From: an uncultured Clostridia bacterium | GTDB lineage: Bacteria > Bacillota > Clostridia > Oscillospirales > Ruminococcaceae | NCBI GenBank assembly: GCA_944386805.1 | Contig: CALXCO010000004.1 | Span: forward strand, 1 to 64,000 | DNA: 64,000 bases | Direction: 5' to 3' | Shown here: positions 35,644 to 42,628 of the stretch, piece after piece | How positions within the stretch are numbered: position 1 is the first letter of the stretch | Layout of the letters: each line of letters starts with the position of its first letter | Notes under the pieces: generated by a model | What the model was told of the DNA's origin: nothing | The model's input: only the letters and a program-made list of their open reading frames with translations | The model's database searches: none | Made by a program: the position numbers and the translations under genes

Positions 35644-36360
35644 TTGGATTTTTCAGGCTTTTTGCGGCATACCGGCAAACGCTTTTTCTTCTCTTCTGAA
35701 AAAACTACAAAACCTGCTTCCGCTTCCGACTGGGAAAATCTGGCGGCTTCCGATGCACTCGCTATGGGGCTGAAAGAGGTTGTCAGCCTGGGACGAAAGG
35801 CTTATGATGTATTTGAACGGGCCGGTCGAGTCCTCTTTTCGGACGAGACTTCCCTGCTGGAACAAATCCGGCAGGAACAGCACCGTTTTACCGAAGCGGC
35901 TGTCCAGCTGGTCAGCCAATTAGACCAACTGCGTTCGCTCGATCTGACCAGCAAGGAACTGCGTCAGATTGCCGAACTGCTCTGGGTAACCGCACAGATT
36001 CGCCGGATTGGGTTATATGCAGGAGACGTGGCGGCGTCGGTCGAAGAACTGGGCGACAAAAAACTGTCCGCAGAAGGTGAAAAAGAACTCGAACAATACT
36101 TCCAGACAACCTTGCAGATGCTGGACAAAGCGCTTTCGATTTATGAAGGACGCTGTTTTGACCAGTTGCGTCTGTTGCAGCAGCTGGAGGAACAGGCAGA
36201 AGAACAGCAGATGGTGCTGACAGACGGTTATTTTCAGCGGATGGCAGATGAATGTTATGAACCGGGAACGGTATTTCCCAGTGTTGCGGCAGATTGTGCA
36301 CGGTGCTGTGAACTGGCGGGAGAAATCGCCTGTGTGATTACCGGACGTGACAGATTATAA
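35644..36360 (+). CDS. Helical PhoU-like protein of unknown function
   Basis: 238 residues, predicted all-helical with long amphipathic segments (about 70-130 and 150-210), in the manner of PhoU or other helical-bundle regulators; the resemblance is in pattern rather than motif. No signal peptide or membrane helix. The start is TTG at 35644 with GGAGG 7 nt upstream; an upstream GTG overlaps that site. Its own promoter and terminator make it monocistronic. I do not recognise a family with confidence. Confidence 0.65.
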   Translation: MDFSGFLRHTGKRFFFSSEKTTKPASASDWENLAASDALAMGLKEVVSLGRKAYDVFERAGRVLFSDETSLLEQIRQEQHRFTEAAVQLVSQLDQLRSLDLTSKELRQIAELLWVTAQIRRIGLYAGDVAASVEELGDKKLSAEGEKELEQYFQTTLQMLDKALSIYEGRCFDQLRLLQQLEEQAEEQQMVLTDGYFQRMADECYEPGTVFPSVAADCARCCELAGEIACVITGRDRL

Positions 36361-36364
36361 ATAA

Positions 36365-36401
36365 ACCGGTCGGATTTTTATAGCATCCGGCCGGTATTTT
36401 T
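36365..36401 (+). terminator. Intrinsic terminator
   Basis: Stem ACCGGTCGGAT/ATCCGGCCGGT with one mismatch, then ATTTTT. Confidence 0.85.
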
Positions 36402-36559
36402 CTGCATATGTATACAGGTTTCGAAACAGCATGAATCCTTTTCCGATTGCATTTTCATTTTTTCGACCCGGCATATACTCAAAAGATAGGATAATATGAA
36501 CAGAAATAATAATAATGTTTTATGAATTATAGTTGGAAACCCGAATTTGCTGAAAGCTA

Positions 36560-36588
36560 TTGCGGGGAATTAAAAAAGGTTTTATAAT
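36560..36588 (+). promoter_or_regulatory. sigma-A promoter of folT
   Basis: TTGCGG, 17 nt, TATAAT, about 10 bp before the riboswitch region. Confidence 0.75.
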
Positions 36589-36603
36589 GAGAGTGTCATA
36601 TGC

Positions 36604-36705
36604 AGAGTAGGATGGTAAGCGCTAAGTGCCTGCGGAACGGGGAGTTGTCGGCAGGACGAAAAGCGGTATACACAACCGCTTGTGGTTTACCCTCCGCATC
36701 CCGCT
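36604..36705 (+). ncRNA. Tetrahydrofolate (THF) riboswitch
   Basis: The leader carries the conserved THF-aptamer words in order: AGAGTAGGATGG, CGCTAAGTGCCTG, GGAACGGGGAGTTGTCGG, CAGGACGAA and finally CCTCCGCATCCCGCT. It precedes folT, its usual target. A hairpin between about 36708 and 36755 (CAATGAA...TTTCATTG) separates the aptamer from the ribosome binding site and may be the expression platform. THF binding should reduce folate import. Confidence 0.88.
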
Positions 36706-36784
36706 GCAATGAATTTTGAGGCAGGCAGCTTTGCCCTCCACCCCGAATTTCATTGAAGCAAATTTATGGAAGGAGGAGCTGCTT

Positions 36785-37405
36785 ATGTCTGTTCGTGGTA
36801 TTTTTCATTTTATCTGGCGGAAAACCGTTGCGGTTTTTGCTGACTATCCAAAGGTCTTCACCGGCCTGCCGGATAACCTGCGTGCGTCATCAGCCGAACT
36901 GTGGAATGTCCGGTCGCTGTGCGGGATGGCACTGATGCTGGCGCTTGGGGTTATCGTCGACCAGTTTTCCTTCTATGTCGGGCCGATCAAGATTGGCGTC
37001 GGGTCAATCATCTCGGCGATGCTGGGATGTTTTTACGGACCTGTAGCCGGTGGGTTTGCGGCAGGCGTAGGCGATCTGGTCAAATATCTGGTACGGCCGA
37101 CCGGAGCGTTTTTCTTTGGATATACCCTCAACGCGATGCTTGGCGGTATGTTTTACGGCCTGTTTCTGTACAAGGCAAAAGCAACGCTGCCGCGGGTGGT
37201 TTCCGCCAAACTGCTGATCAACATTGTGGTCAACGGTCTTTTGGGCACATTATGGTATTCCATGCTGTATGGCAAGGGCTTTAACGCAATTTTTGGCGTC
37301 CGGATGCTTGCCAATGTTGGCAAGGTACCGGTTGAATCGATCGTACTGCTGATTGTACTGCCGGCAGTCATCGCCGTGCTGCGCCGGGCAAAGGTGCGGC
37401 TGTAA
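36785..37405 (+). CDS. folT: Folate-specific ECF transporter S component
   Basis: 206 residues with about six membrane helices. MLALGVIVDQFSFYVGPIKIG and GFAAGVGDLVKYLVRPTGAFF are typical of the FolT group of S components. It binds folate in the membrane and joins the shared EcfA-EcfA'-EcfT energising module encoded elsewhere. The THF riboswitch directly upstream supports the substrate. ATG at 36785 has AAGGAGGAG upstream. Shikimate kinase follows in the same direction. Confidence 0.93.
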   Translation: MSVRGIFHFIWRKTVAVFADYPKVFTGLPDNLRASSAELWNVRSLCGMALMLALGVIVDQFSFYVGPIKIGVGSIISAMLGCFYGPVAGGFAAGVGDLVKYLVRPTGAFFFGYTLNAMLGGMFYGLFLYKAKATLPRVVSAKLLINIVVNGLLGTLWYSMLYGKGFNAIFGVRMLANVGKVPVESIVLLIVLPAVIAVLRRAKVRL

Positions 37406-37453
37406 ACCTGTGCCGCAAAAACCGCCGAACAGGAAAAAGAAAGGAATCCCCTT

Positions 37454-37957
37454 ATGAACGTCATTTTGATTGGGATGCCGGGATGCGGCAAAAGCACCAT
37501 CGGCGTCGTTCTTGCCAAAACACTGGGTTATTCATTTACTGATGGCGATCTGCTGATTCAGAACCAGACCGGAAAACGTCTGCAACAGATTATTGATTAT
37601 GATGGACTGGACGAGTTTTACCGGATTGAAAATGAGGTCCTTTCGGGGATCATCTGTGACCGGACGGTCGTTGCTCCCGGCGGAAGCGCCGTATATTATC
37701 CTGAGGCGATGGCACACCTGAAAGAGCTCGGAGCGGTCGTTTACATCCAGCTTTCCTGCGATCATGTCAAAGAACGTCTCGGCAACCTGGCAACCCGCGG
37801 TGTCTGCGGTGCAAAAGATAAAACCGTCGAACAGCTTTATGACGAACGGGTTCCGCTCTATGAAAAGTATGCCGATTTCATTGTCAACTGTGACAACGGC
37901 TCGATTGCAGAGAATGCGGAAAAGATTGCACATCAGCTTTCGCTCGCTCTTCTGTAA
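37454..37957 (+). CDS. aroK: Shikimate kinase
   Basis: 167 residues. Walker A GMPGCGKST at residues 8-16, DGDLLIQ with the shikimate-binding aspartate, FYRIENEVL, and VVAPGGSAV with the substrate-binding GG. It phosphorylates shikimate in aromatic amino acid synthesis, two steps after AroD, whose gene is at 22494-23264. ATG at 37454 with AAAGGAA upstream, 48 nt after folT; probably on the riboswitch-controlled transcript, which would tie aromatic precursor flow to folate. Confidence 0.93.
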   Translation: MNVILIGMPGCGKSTIGVVLAKTLGYSFTDGDLLIQNQTGKRLQQIIDYDGLDEFYRIENEVLSGIICDRTVVAPGGSAVYYPEAMAHLKELGAVVYIQLSCDHVKERLGNLATRGVCGAKDKTVEQLYDERVPLYEKYADFIVNCDNGSIAENAEKIAHQLSLALL

Positions 37958-37977
37958 AATTCATACATCCGATACAT

Positions 37978-38006
37978 ACGCACGGACTGCCGGTCCGTGC
38001 GTTTTT
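37978..38006 (+). terminator. Intrinsic terminator after aroK
   Basis: Stem ACGCACGGAC/GTCCGTGCGT, then TTTTTCTG. Confidence 0.92.
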
Positions 38007-38015
38007 CTGTGCACA

Positions 38016-38062
38016 AAACAGGTCCCCTGTCATGGCCGGACGGCCACAGCAGGAGACCTGTT
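38016..38062 (-). terminator. Intrinsic terminator after the isomerase gene
   Basis: Minus strand long interrupted stem AACAGGTC..CCTG..GGCC pairing with GGCC..CAGG..GACCTGTT, then TTTTG. Confidence 0.8.
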
Positions 38063-38093
38063 GTCATATCTTATTCAGTTATGGATACTGCGA

Positions 38094-39581
38094 TCAGGCG
38101 AAAGGATTTTCGGTCTTGTAAGGCAGACCGGCAGGGTGGTTGTATGCAATATCCTCGACGCCCAGATAACGCAGAATCGAGAAGAGTGCCTTGCCGCAGT
38201 GGCTGAATGCAACGGCGCCGTGATGCGGGTAGCCCTTTTCAATCAGCACATGACGGTAAAAACGTCCCATTTCAGGGATTGCAAAGATACCGATGCCGCC
38301 GAAGGAACGGGTTGCAACCGGCAGAACTTCGCCTTCTGCAATATAAGCGCGGAGCACACCCTGTGCATCGCACTGGAGACGGTAGAAGGTGATGTCGCTT
38401 GCAGCGATGTCGCCTTCCAGCGTACCACGGGTAAAGTCAGGTTCGCTGTCCTTGGGTTCCAGCAGACGATGCTGAATCAGCTGATATTTGATGGCACGGT
38501 CTGCGCACATCTTGCAGGCAGGAGTATTGCCGCAGTGGAAGCCCATGAAGGTATCGGTGAGCTTATAGGAGAACTTGGGCGCGATATCCTCATCGTACAG
38601 GTCCTTCGGAACCGAGTTGTTGATATCCAGCAGGGTGACAGCGTCTCCGGTCACGCACAGGCCGATGTATTCAGACAGTGCACCATAAATATCGACCTCA
38701 CAGGAAACCGGAATGCCTCTGGCAACCAGGCGGGAGTTGACATAGCAAGGTTCGAAGCCAAACTGAGACGGGAATGCAGGCCAGCATTTGTCAGCGAATG
38801 CGACATATTTGCGGGCACCCTTATGTGCCTCAGCCCAGTCGAGCAGCGTCAGCTCAAACTGTGCCATTCTTGCCAGCAGATCTTCATAATAGCGGCCCTC
38901 GCCCATTTCCTTTTTCATATCTTCGACAACTTCGGGGATACGGGCATCGCCTGCGTGTTCCTTATAAGCGACCAGCAGATCCAGCTCAGAGTTTTCCTCG
39001 ATTTCGACGCCGATATCATACAGACCTTTAATCGGAGCGTTGCAGGCGAAGAAATCCTGCGGACGGGGACCGAAGGTGATGATCTTCAGGCCGGACAGGC
39101 CAAGTACCGTTCTGGCAACGGGAATAAAGTCAGCGATCATATCGGCGACTTCTTCAGCGGTGCCGACAGGATATTCCGGGATATGTGCGCGAATCTTGCG
39201 CATACCGAGGTTGTAAGAGCAGTTGAGCATACCGCAGTAAGCGTCGCCGCGACCGTTGATCAGGTCATTGCCGGTTTCCTCAGCTGCCGCTGCATACATG
39301 ACAGGTCCGTCAAACCGCTGTGCGATCAGCGTTTCGGGGGTTTCCGGGCCAAAGTTGCCGAGGAAGACGCAGAGTGCGTTACATCCGGCTTCTTTTACCT
39401 CATCGACTGCTTTGAGCATATCGTTTTCGTTCTCGACAGTGGTCTTTGCCTCATAAACGTCGAGTCCTCTTGCAGCGCATGCCGCAGCGATTGCTGCACG
39501 GCGGCGTTCGGAAAGAGAGATGATAAAGCAGTCACGGCTGACTGCAATCAGGCCGAGTTTGACGACAGGAATATTCTGCAT
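38094..39581 (-). CDS. L-fucose/L-arabinose isomerase family protein
   Basis: 495 residues, sized and patterned like the clostridial L-fucose/L-arabinose isomerase family. FLGNFGPETPET is in the N-terminal Rossmann part, PEYPVGTAEEV and GLKIITFGPRPQDFF in the middle, then CEVDIYGALSEYIGL and a late FHCGNTPACKM with possible metal ligands. It probably interconverts an aldose and ketose after uptake of a hemicellulose sugar; which one is not readable. ATG at 39581 with AAAGGACG upstream. The shared promoter and upstream site with the GH3 gene point to xylan or arabinan use. Confidence 0.85.
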   Translation of the reverse strand: MQNIPVVKLGLIAVSRDCFIISLSERRRAAIAAACAARGLDVYEAKTTVENENDMLKAVDEVKEAGCNALCVFLGNFGPETPETLIAQRFDGPVMYAAAAEETGNDLINGRGDAYCGMLNCSYNLGMRKIRAHIPEYPVGTAEEVADMIADFIPVARTVLGLSGLKIITFGPRPQDFFACNAPIKGLYDIGVEIEENSELDLLVAYKEHAGDARIPEVVEDMKKEMGEGRYYEDLLARMAQFELTLLDWAEAHKGARKYVAFADKCWPAFPSQFGFEPCYVNSRLVARGIPVSCEVDIYGALSEYIGLCVTGDAVTLLDINNSVPKDLYDEDIAPKFSYKLTDTFMGFHCGNTPACKMCADRAIKYQLIQHRLLEPKDSEPDFTRGTLEGDIAASDITFYRLQCDAQGVLRAYIAEGEVLPVATRSFGGIGIFAIPEMGRFYRHVLIEKGYPHHGAVAFSHCGKALFSILRYLGVEDIAYNHPAGLPYKTENPFA

Positions 39582-39645
39582 AATAAATCGTCCTTTCTGT
39601 TGTAGCAGGTTGCTTCCCAACAGGAAGCCTGCTGATGTTATCTTA

Positions 39646-39674
39646 ATGATACCATGGCCGGGCAAAAAAATCCA
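39646..39674 (-). promoter_or_regulatory. Promoter of the isomerase gene, weak -35
   Basis: Minus strand TGGATT, 17 nt, TATCAT, identical in hexamers and spacing to the GH3 promoter. Confidence 0.65.
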
Positions 39675-39712
39675 GTCTCATTCTATTTAAAGAATATAGA
39701 ATATCGCGGTGT

Positions 39713-39736
39713 GTGTTCGTGCACAATAACCAAACT
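39713..39736. promoter_or_regulatory. Shared regulatory site upstream of the isomerase
   Basis: GTGTTCGTGCACA at 39713-39725, identical to the GH3 site, with further similarity to 39736. It lies 38 bp upstream of the -35 box, exactly 10 bp farther than in the GH3 promoter, so it faces the same side of the helix. Confidence 0.7.
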
Positions 39737-39789
39737 GACAAAAAGAATGCAGCCAAACGGCTGCTCCTCCCAATTTTACCGATAACATC

Positions 39790-39841
39790 AAATGACTCCT
39801 CGAACGTGCAGCCAGCGCACTTTATGTTCGAGGAGTCATTT
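39790..39841. repeat. Perfect 16-bp inverted repeat
   Basis: AAATGACTCCTCGAAC (39790-39805) and its exact complement (39826-39841), 20 nt apart, with nested GTGC/GCAC in the loop. No T-run follows on either strand beyond TTT, so it is not a typical terminator. Confidence 0.8.
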
Positions 39842-40544
39842 CTGCTCTTCAATATTCAATGGTCTTTTCCTTTCTTTCCAGCATTCTGGAATCAACATTT
39901 TTTCTGCTTTTTCTTCAATAAACCTTGGAGGATCTTTCGAAATTCAGCAGTTGAATTGAAGCTGCAATTTATGAAACTGCTCGCTTTCTATTCTGATCTT
40001 CAATCACGCGGGATTTTGTTTATCAATCTGTCTGACTCTTTATTCAATGGCAATTGCAAAAACCTGTACAACTTTTGTCATATAGATTTCATTGGAATGA
40101 AATCAGGCGGATTCTTTTTCATCATCACATTTTCATTTTGAGAAAACCTTTTTTGTATACACAGATTCAATTTCCAACTTAATTTTTGTTTCTGATTTTT
40201 CTTCTGTTTTTATATTGATTGTATTTCTTTTATTGTTTCCATCTGAAATCCCACCGCAACTTCAAATTTTAACCAATAAAGAATACTTTCAATTTATTTT
40301 ACAGAATTCATTTCATCAACTTTTCAGTTGAATTTTTATCTGTTTTCTTTCTGAATCAATCAAATCATTTTTTGAAAATTCATTCAAAAAACTTTTTTGA
40401 TCTTTCAGTCAGCAGGTATACAACTTGTTTTCCTTTTTTATTATTGTGACCATGAACAGAAATGCTTTTTTGTTTTCTTATCAATTTCAATTTTCATTTC
40501 AATCATTTTATTTTTCATTCAGATATTTTTTCCATCATCTTGCA

Positions 40545-40569
40545 ATTTAAATTTCATTGAAATTTAAAT
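40545..40569. repeat. Perfect 11-bp AT palindrome
   Basis: ATTTAAATTTC, 3 nt, GAAATTTAAAT. Confidence 0.6.
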
Positions 40570-40810
40570 CTCTGTATAATCGAATCTTATCTTTTCTGAA
40601 AAATCTTCCGATTTTCAATTTCAACTGACTTTTGATTCTGAAAACATAAACCAGTTTTGATTTGGCTTATTCATTCTGTTGTTTTCTGCTCAGCCGGTTT
40701 CCTTTATGCTGCATATGCCCGGTTTTTCTGACCGTCAGTATGGGCGGTAAATAAACTTGAGCGAACAGCTTTTCGAGAAAGAACAGCCATTTTGTACCTG
40801 GAACATTTTT

Positions 40811-40838
40811 TATAATCTTCATTCTTTAGAAGATTATA
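40811..40838. repeat. Perfect 10-bp inverted repeat
   Basis: TATAATCTTC, 8 nt, GAAGATTATA, ten bases before the first copy of the 20-bp direct repeat. Confidence 0.65.
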
Positions 40839-40847
40839 TCAGTTTAA

Positions 40848-41299
40848 CTAGTACATTGGTTTAATCCTCATGGAAAACTGTGGTTGGGCAAGTGATCTGG
40901 CTAGTACATTGGAGTATCCCTTTCGAGTTTTCAGATTCTCATTAAGATCATCTGCATTTTGGATATCTGTTGTGCCATTTTTTCTTTTATCCACTTGCTG
41001 ATATTCTCTGTTTATCAAAACAGATTTTATCATTTTCTGGATAAATGATTTTTACGTGTACATTGGATTATCCCTTTACTCTTCATGTGGAACTTTTTCT
41101 GTACAAAACCGAAGCAGAAATCTTACACCGAAATCCATTTGGGTTTTGCTTTTTGCTTTCCTTTCCAATCTGTTACCAAATATCCTTACTTCGGATTTCT
41201 GATATCATCTTATACTTGGAAAGACTTTTTTATCCCTGCGTTTCTCAGATCAAAAATATCTGCGAAACAATTTTCATCTGTACATTGGATTGTCCCTTT
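40848..41299. repeat. Four dispersed direct copies of a 20-bp motif
   Basis: Consensus GTACATTGGATTATCCCTTT. Copies start at 40851 (only GTACATTGG well conserved), 40904, 41058 and 41280. The last three keep the CCCTTT end with one or two changes. The first two are also preceded by CTA. Intervals are 53, 154 and 222 bp, so it is not a regular array. The sequence between copies is not conserved and frames differ, so conservation is at DNA or RNA level. Confidence 0.7.
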
Positions 41300-41591
41300 C
41301 GTTTGGATTCTGTATGCCCTTTTGTTTCTGGAAGTCAGATTGGTTTCGTCCTTACCATCTATGAAAAAGGTACTATAGAATATATCTATAAGGAACTTCC
41401 TTTGATGATATTCAATTGTCAAACAAAGAATTCTCTGATTTTTCTGAACCTGAATCTGGCAAAACAGCTTTCAGATTTTTTGAACGAAATCCGATTTTCT
41501 TTGCATCAGATGAATTCGTCTTTGAATTCATATTCTTTATTTTCCAACCTGTCTGAATTCAATTTCCGGTTCTTTCATTTCATAAATCAAA

Positions 41592-41867
41592 CGGTCGGAT
41601 CGCATCCCATAAATCCGTTTCAGTTAAGACCGGAAGCTGTTTCCAACAACAGTGTTGGAAGAAAAGCTGTTCGGTTCATCTGCCATTGGAATCAGTCCTT
41701 TCTCTTTTGGATTGGTACGCTTTTCGTACCTGACATGATGTTCTTTTCCCTCAGCTAAACTCATTGAGGAGGAGGTCATTTTTGAGATTCCATCATGTGA
41801 TCCTCTTTTATAAATCAGAGGGTTTCAACACTTCTTTGTGTTTTTTATTTTGTCCCTTCCTGATTGC
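41592..41867 (-). ncRNA. Candidate structured non-coding RNA (5' part)
   Basis: Starting about 7 nt below the promoter at 41874-41902, the minus-strand transcript can form six successive hairpins. In plus coordinates: AACAC/GTGTT (41827-41842), CCTCT/AGAGG (41802-41821), CCTCA/TGAGG (41749-41769), GGTACG/CGTACC (41714-41730), AGCT-interrupted TTCCAACA/TGTTGGAA with a tetraloop (41635-41668), and ACGGT..CGGAT/ATCCG..ACCG (41592-41632). No open frame with a ribosome binding site lies in it. The 3' end is not defined; no clear minus-strand terminator was found before 39841. I match it to no known RNA class. Confidence 0.45.
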
Positions 41868-41873
41868 ATCTTT

Positions 41874-41902
41874 AGTATAACACCGGCATTTTGATTTGTC
41901 AA
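41874..41902 (-). promoter_or_regulatory. Consensus sigma-A promoter firing into the AT-rich block
   Basis: Minus strand TTGACA, 17 nt, TATACT. No coding gene lies downstream for more than 2 kb, so its product should be non-coding RNA. Confidence 0.85.
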
Positions 41903-42085
41903 TACTTTTTTTCAAGATTTTTTTATTTTTTTGTATTTTTTCTCTATATCTTTTCCACCAAGTATCAAATCTAAACTTTTTTGCACTGTGGCCGAACACA
42001 AACAGGGATTTTAGTATCGCGTCCGTGTACAAACTTTCTTTACGGAAAATCCATTACCGACCAACTGCGATTTTACAAAAACGTA

Positions 42086-42114
42086 TTGACTTTATCCCTT
42101 CAATCGCATACAAT
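42086..42114 (+). promoter_or_regulatory. sigma-A promoter of the DUF1292 gene
   Basis: TTGACT, 17 nt, TACAAT. Confidence 0.85.
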
Positions 42115-42137
42115 AAGAACGTACAATTTCGCTTCAC

Positions 42138-42190
42138 AGGTCCAAAGCCCTTCGGCGGCTTTCACGTGTGCAGGCGGCAGGCTGAGACCT
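42138..42190 (+). promoter_or_regulatory. Structured leader of the DUF1292 gene
   Basis: Outer stem AGGTC/GACCT encloses a perfect hairpin AAAGCC/GGCTTT with a CTTCGGC loop and a GC-rich right part. It ends 7 nt before the ribosome binding site. It resembles a small cis-regulatory RNA but matches no class I know. Confidence 0.4.
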
Positions 42191-42207
42191 TGCCACAAGG
42201 GAAAGGA

Positions 42208-42537
42208 ATGGTTACCAACATGATCGAATATTACCACGAATTGGAAGAACCCGAACTGCTTACCCTGCAGGATGAGGAAGGCGTGGAAAGCGTCGTCGAA
42301 CTGCTGGCGCAGATGGATGTCGACGGCAAATCTTACGTCGCCGCTACTCCCCATCTGGATGATCCCACCCAGGCGCTGGGAGAGGACGCAGAACTGATTG
42401 TCCTGGTCAGCGAAGAGGAAGACGGAGAAGAATTTCTCGCTTCGATCGATGATGACGATGAATACGAAAAAATCGGCAACCTGTTTTTGGAAAAGCTGAT
42501 GGGCTACTACGAAGACGAAGCAGAAGACGAAGAGTAA
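42208..42537 (+). CDS. DUF1292 family acidic protein
   Basis: 109 residues, strongly acidic. The core LLTLQDEEGVESVVELLAQMDVDGKSYV and the later ELIVLVSEEEDGEEFLASIDDDDEYE fit DUF1292 (YrzB-like) proteins, which are widespread in Firmicutes and have no assigned function. The ATG at 42208 has AAGGG 6 nt upstream; ATG at 42220 is an alternative that could use AAAGGA. It has its own promoter and structured leader and is followed by a strong terminator. Confidence 0.8.
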   Translation: MVTNMIEYYHELEEPELLTLQDEEGVESVVELLAQMDVDGKSYVAATPHLDDPTQALGEDAELIVLVSEEEDGEEFLASIDDDDEYEKIGNLFLEKLMGYYEDEAEDEE

Positions 42538-42543
42538 TTTTTA

Positions 42544-42597
42544 ACCGGCAGCAGGCTGAACAGGATTTTGATTCCGAGCCTTCTGCCGGTATTTTTA
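42544..42597 (+). terminator. Intrinsic terminator
   Basis: Stem ACCGGCAGcAGGCT/AGCCTtCTGCCGGT, then ATTTTT. The MATE gene 32 bp later shows no promoter of its own, so some read-through is likely. Confidence 0.9.
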
Positions 42598-42628
42598 TCG
42601 TCTTTCTGCGGCAAAAGAGGGACAGCAA

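Larger units (their letters stand above)
39727..42085. other. 2.4-kb gene-free, AT-rich, pyrimidine-skewed block with repeats
   Basis: The plus strand is very rich in T and moderate in C, unlike the GC-richer genes on both sides. Open frames here (for example 39713-40141 and 41045-41758) are Phe/Ser/Leu/Ile-rich, lack ribosome binding sites and resemble no family, so I call none. It contains a 16-bp perfect inverted repeat, several smaller palindromes, four copies of a 20-bp repeat, and a consensus minus-strand promoter at 41874-41902 with a hairpin-rich region below it. It may be a large non-coding RNA locus, a decayed element, or both. Confidence 0.7.

Noticed and set aside
37764-39605. 613-codon plus-strand frame
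   Set aside because: Antisense to the isomerase gene and overlapping the aroK end; no independent support.
39713-40141. 142-codon frame in the AT-rich block
   Set aside because: Phe-rich product without family or start signal; overlaps the regulatory site and a perfect inverted repeat.
40848-41299. CRISPR array
   Set aside because: Only four imperfect 20-bp copies, spacing irregular (53, 154 and 222 bp), no cas genes.
41045-41758. 237-codon frame in the AT-rich block
   Set aside because: No ribosome binding site, Phe/Ser/Ile-biased product, and it runs opposite to the strong promoter there; treated as non-coding.
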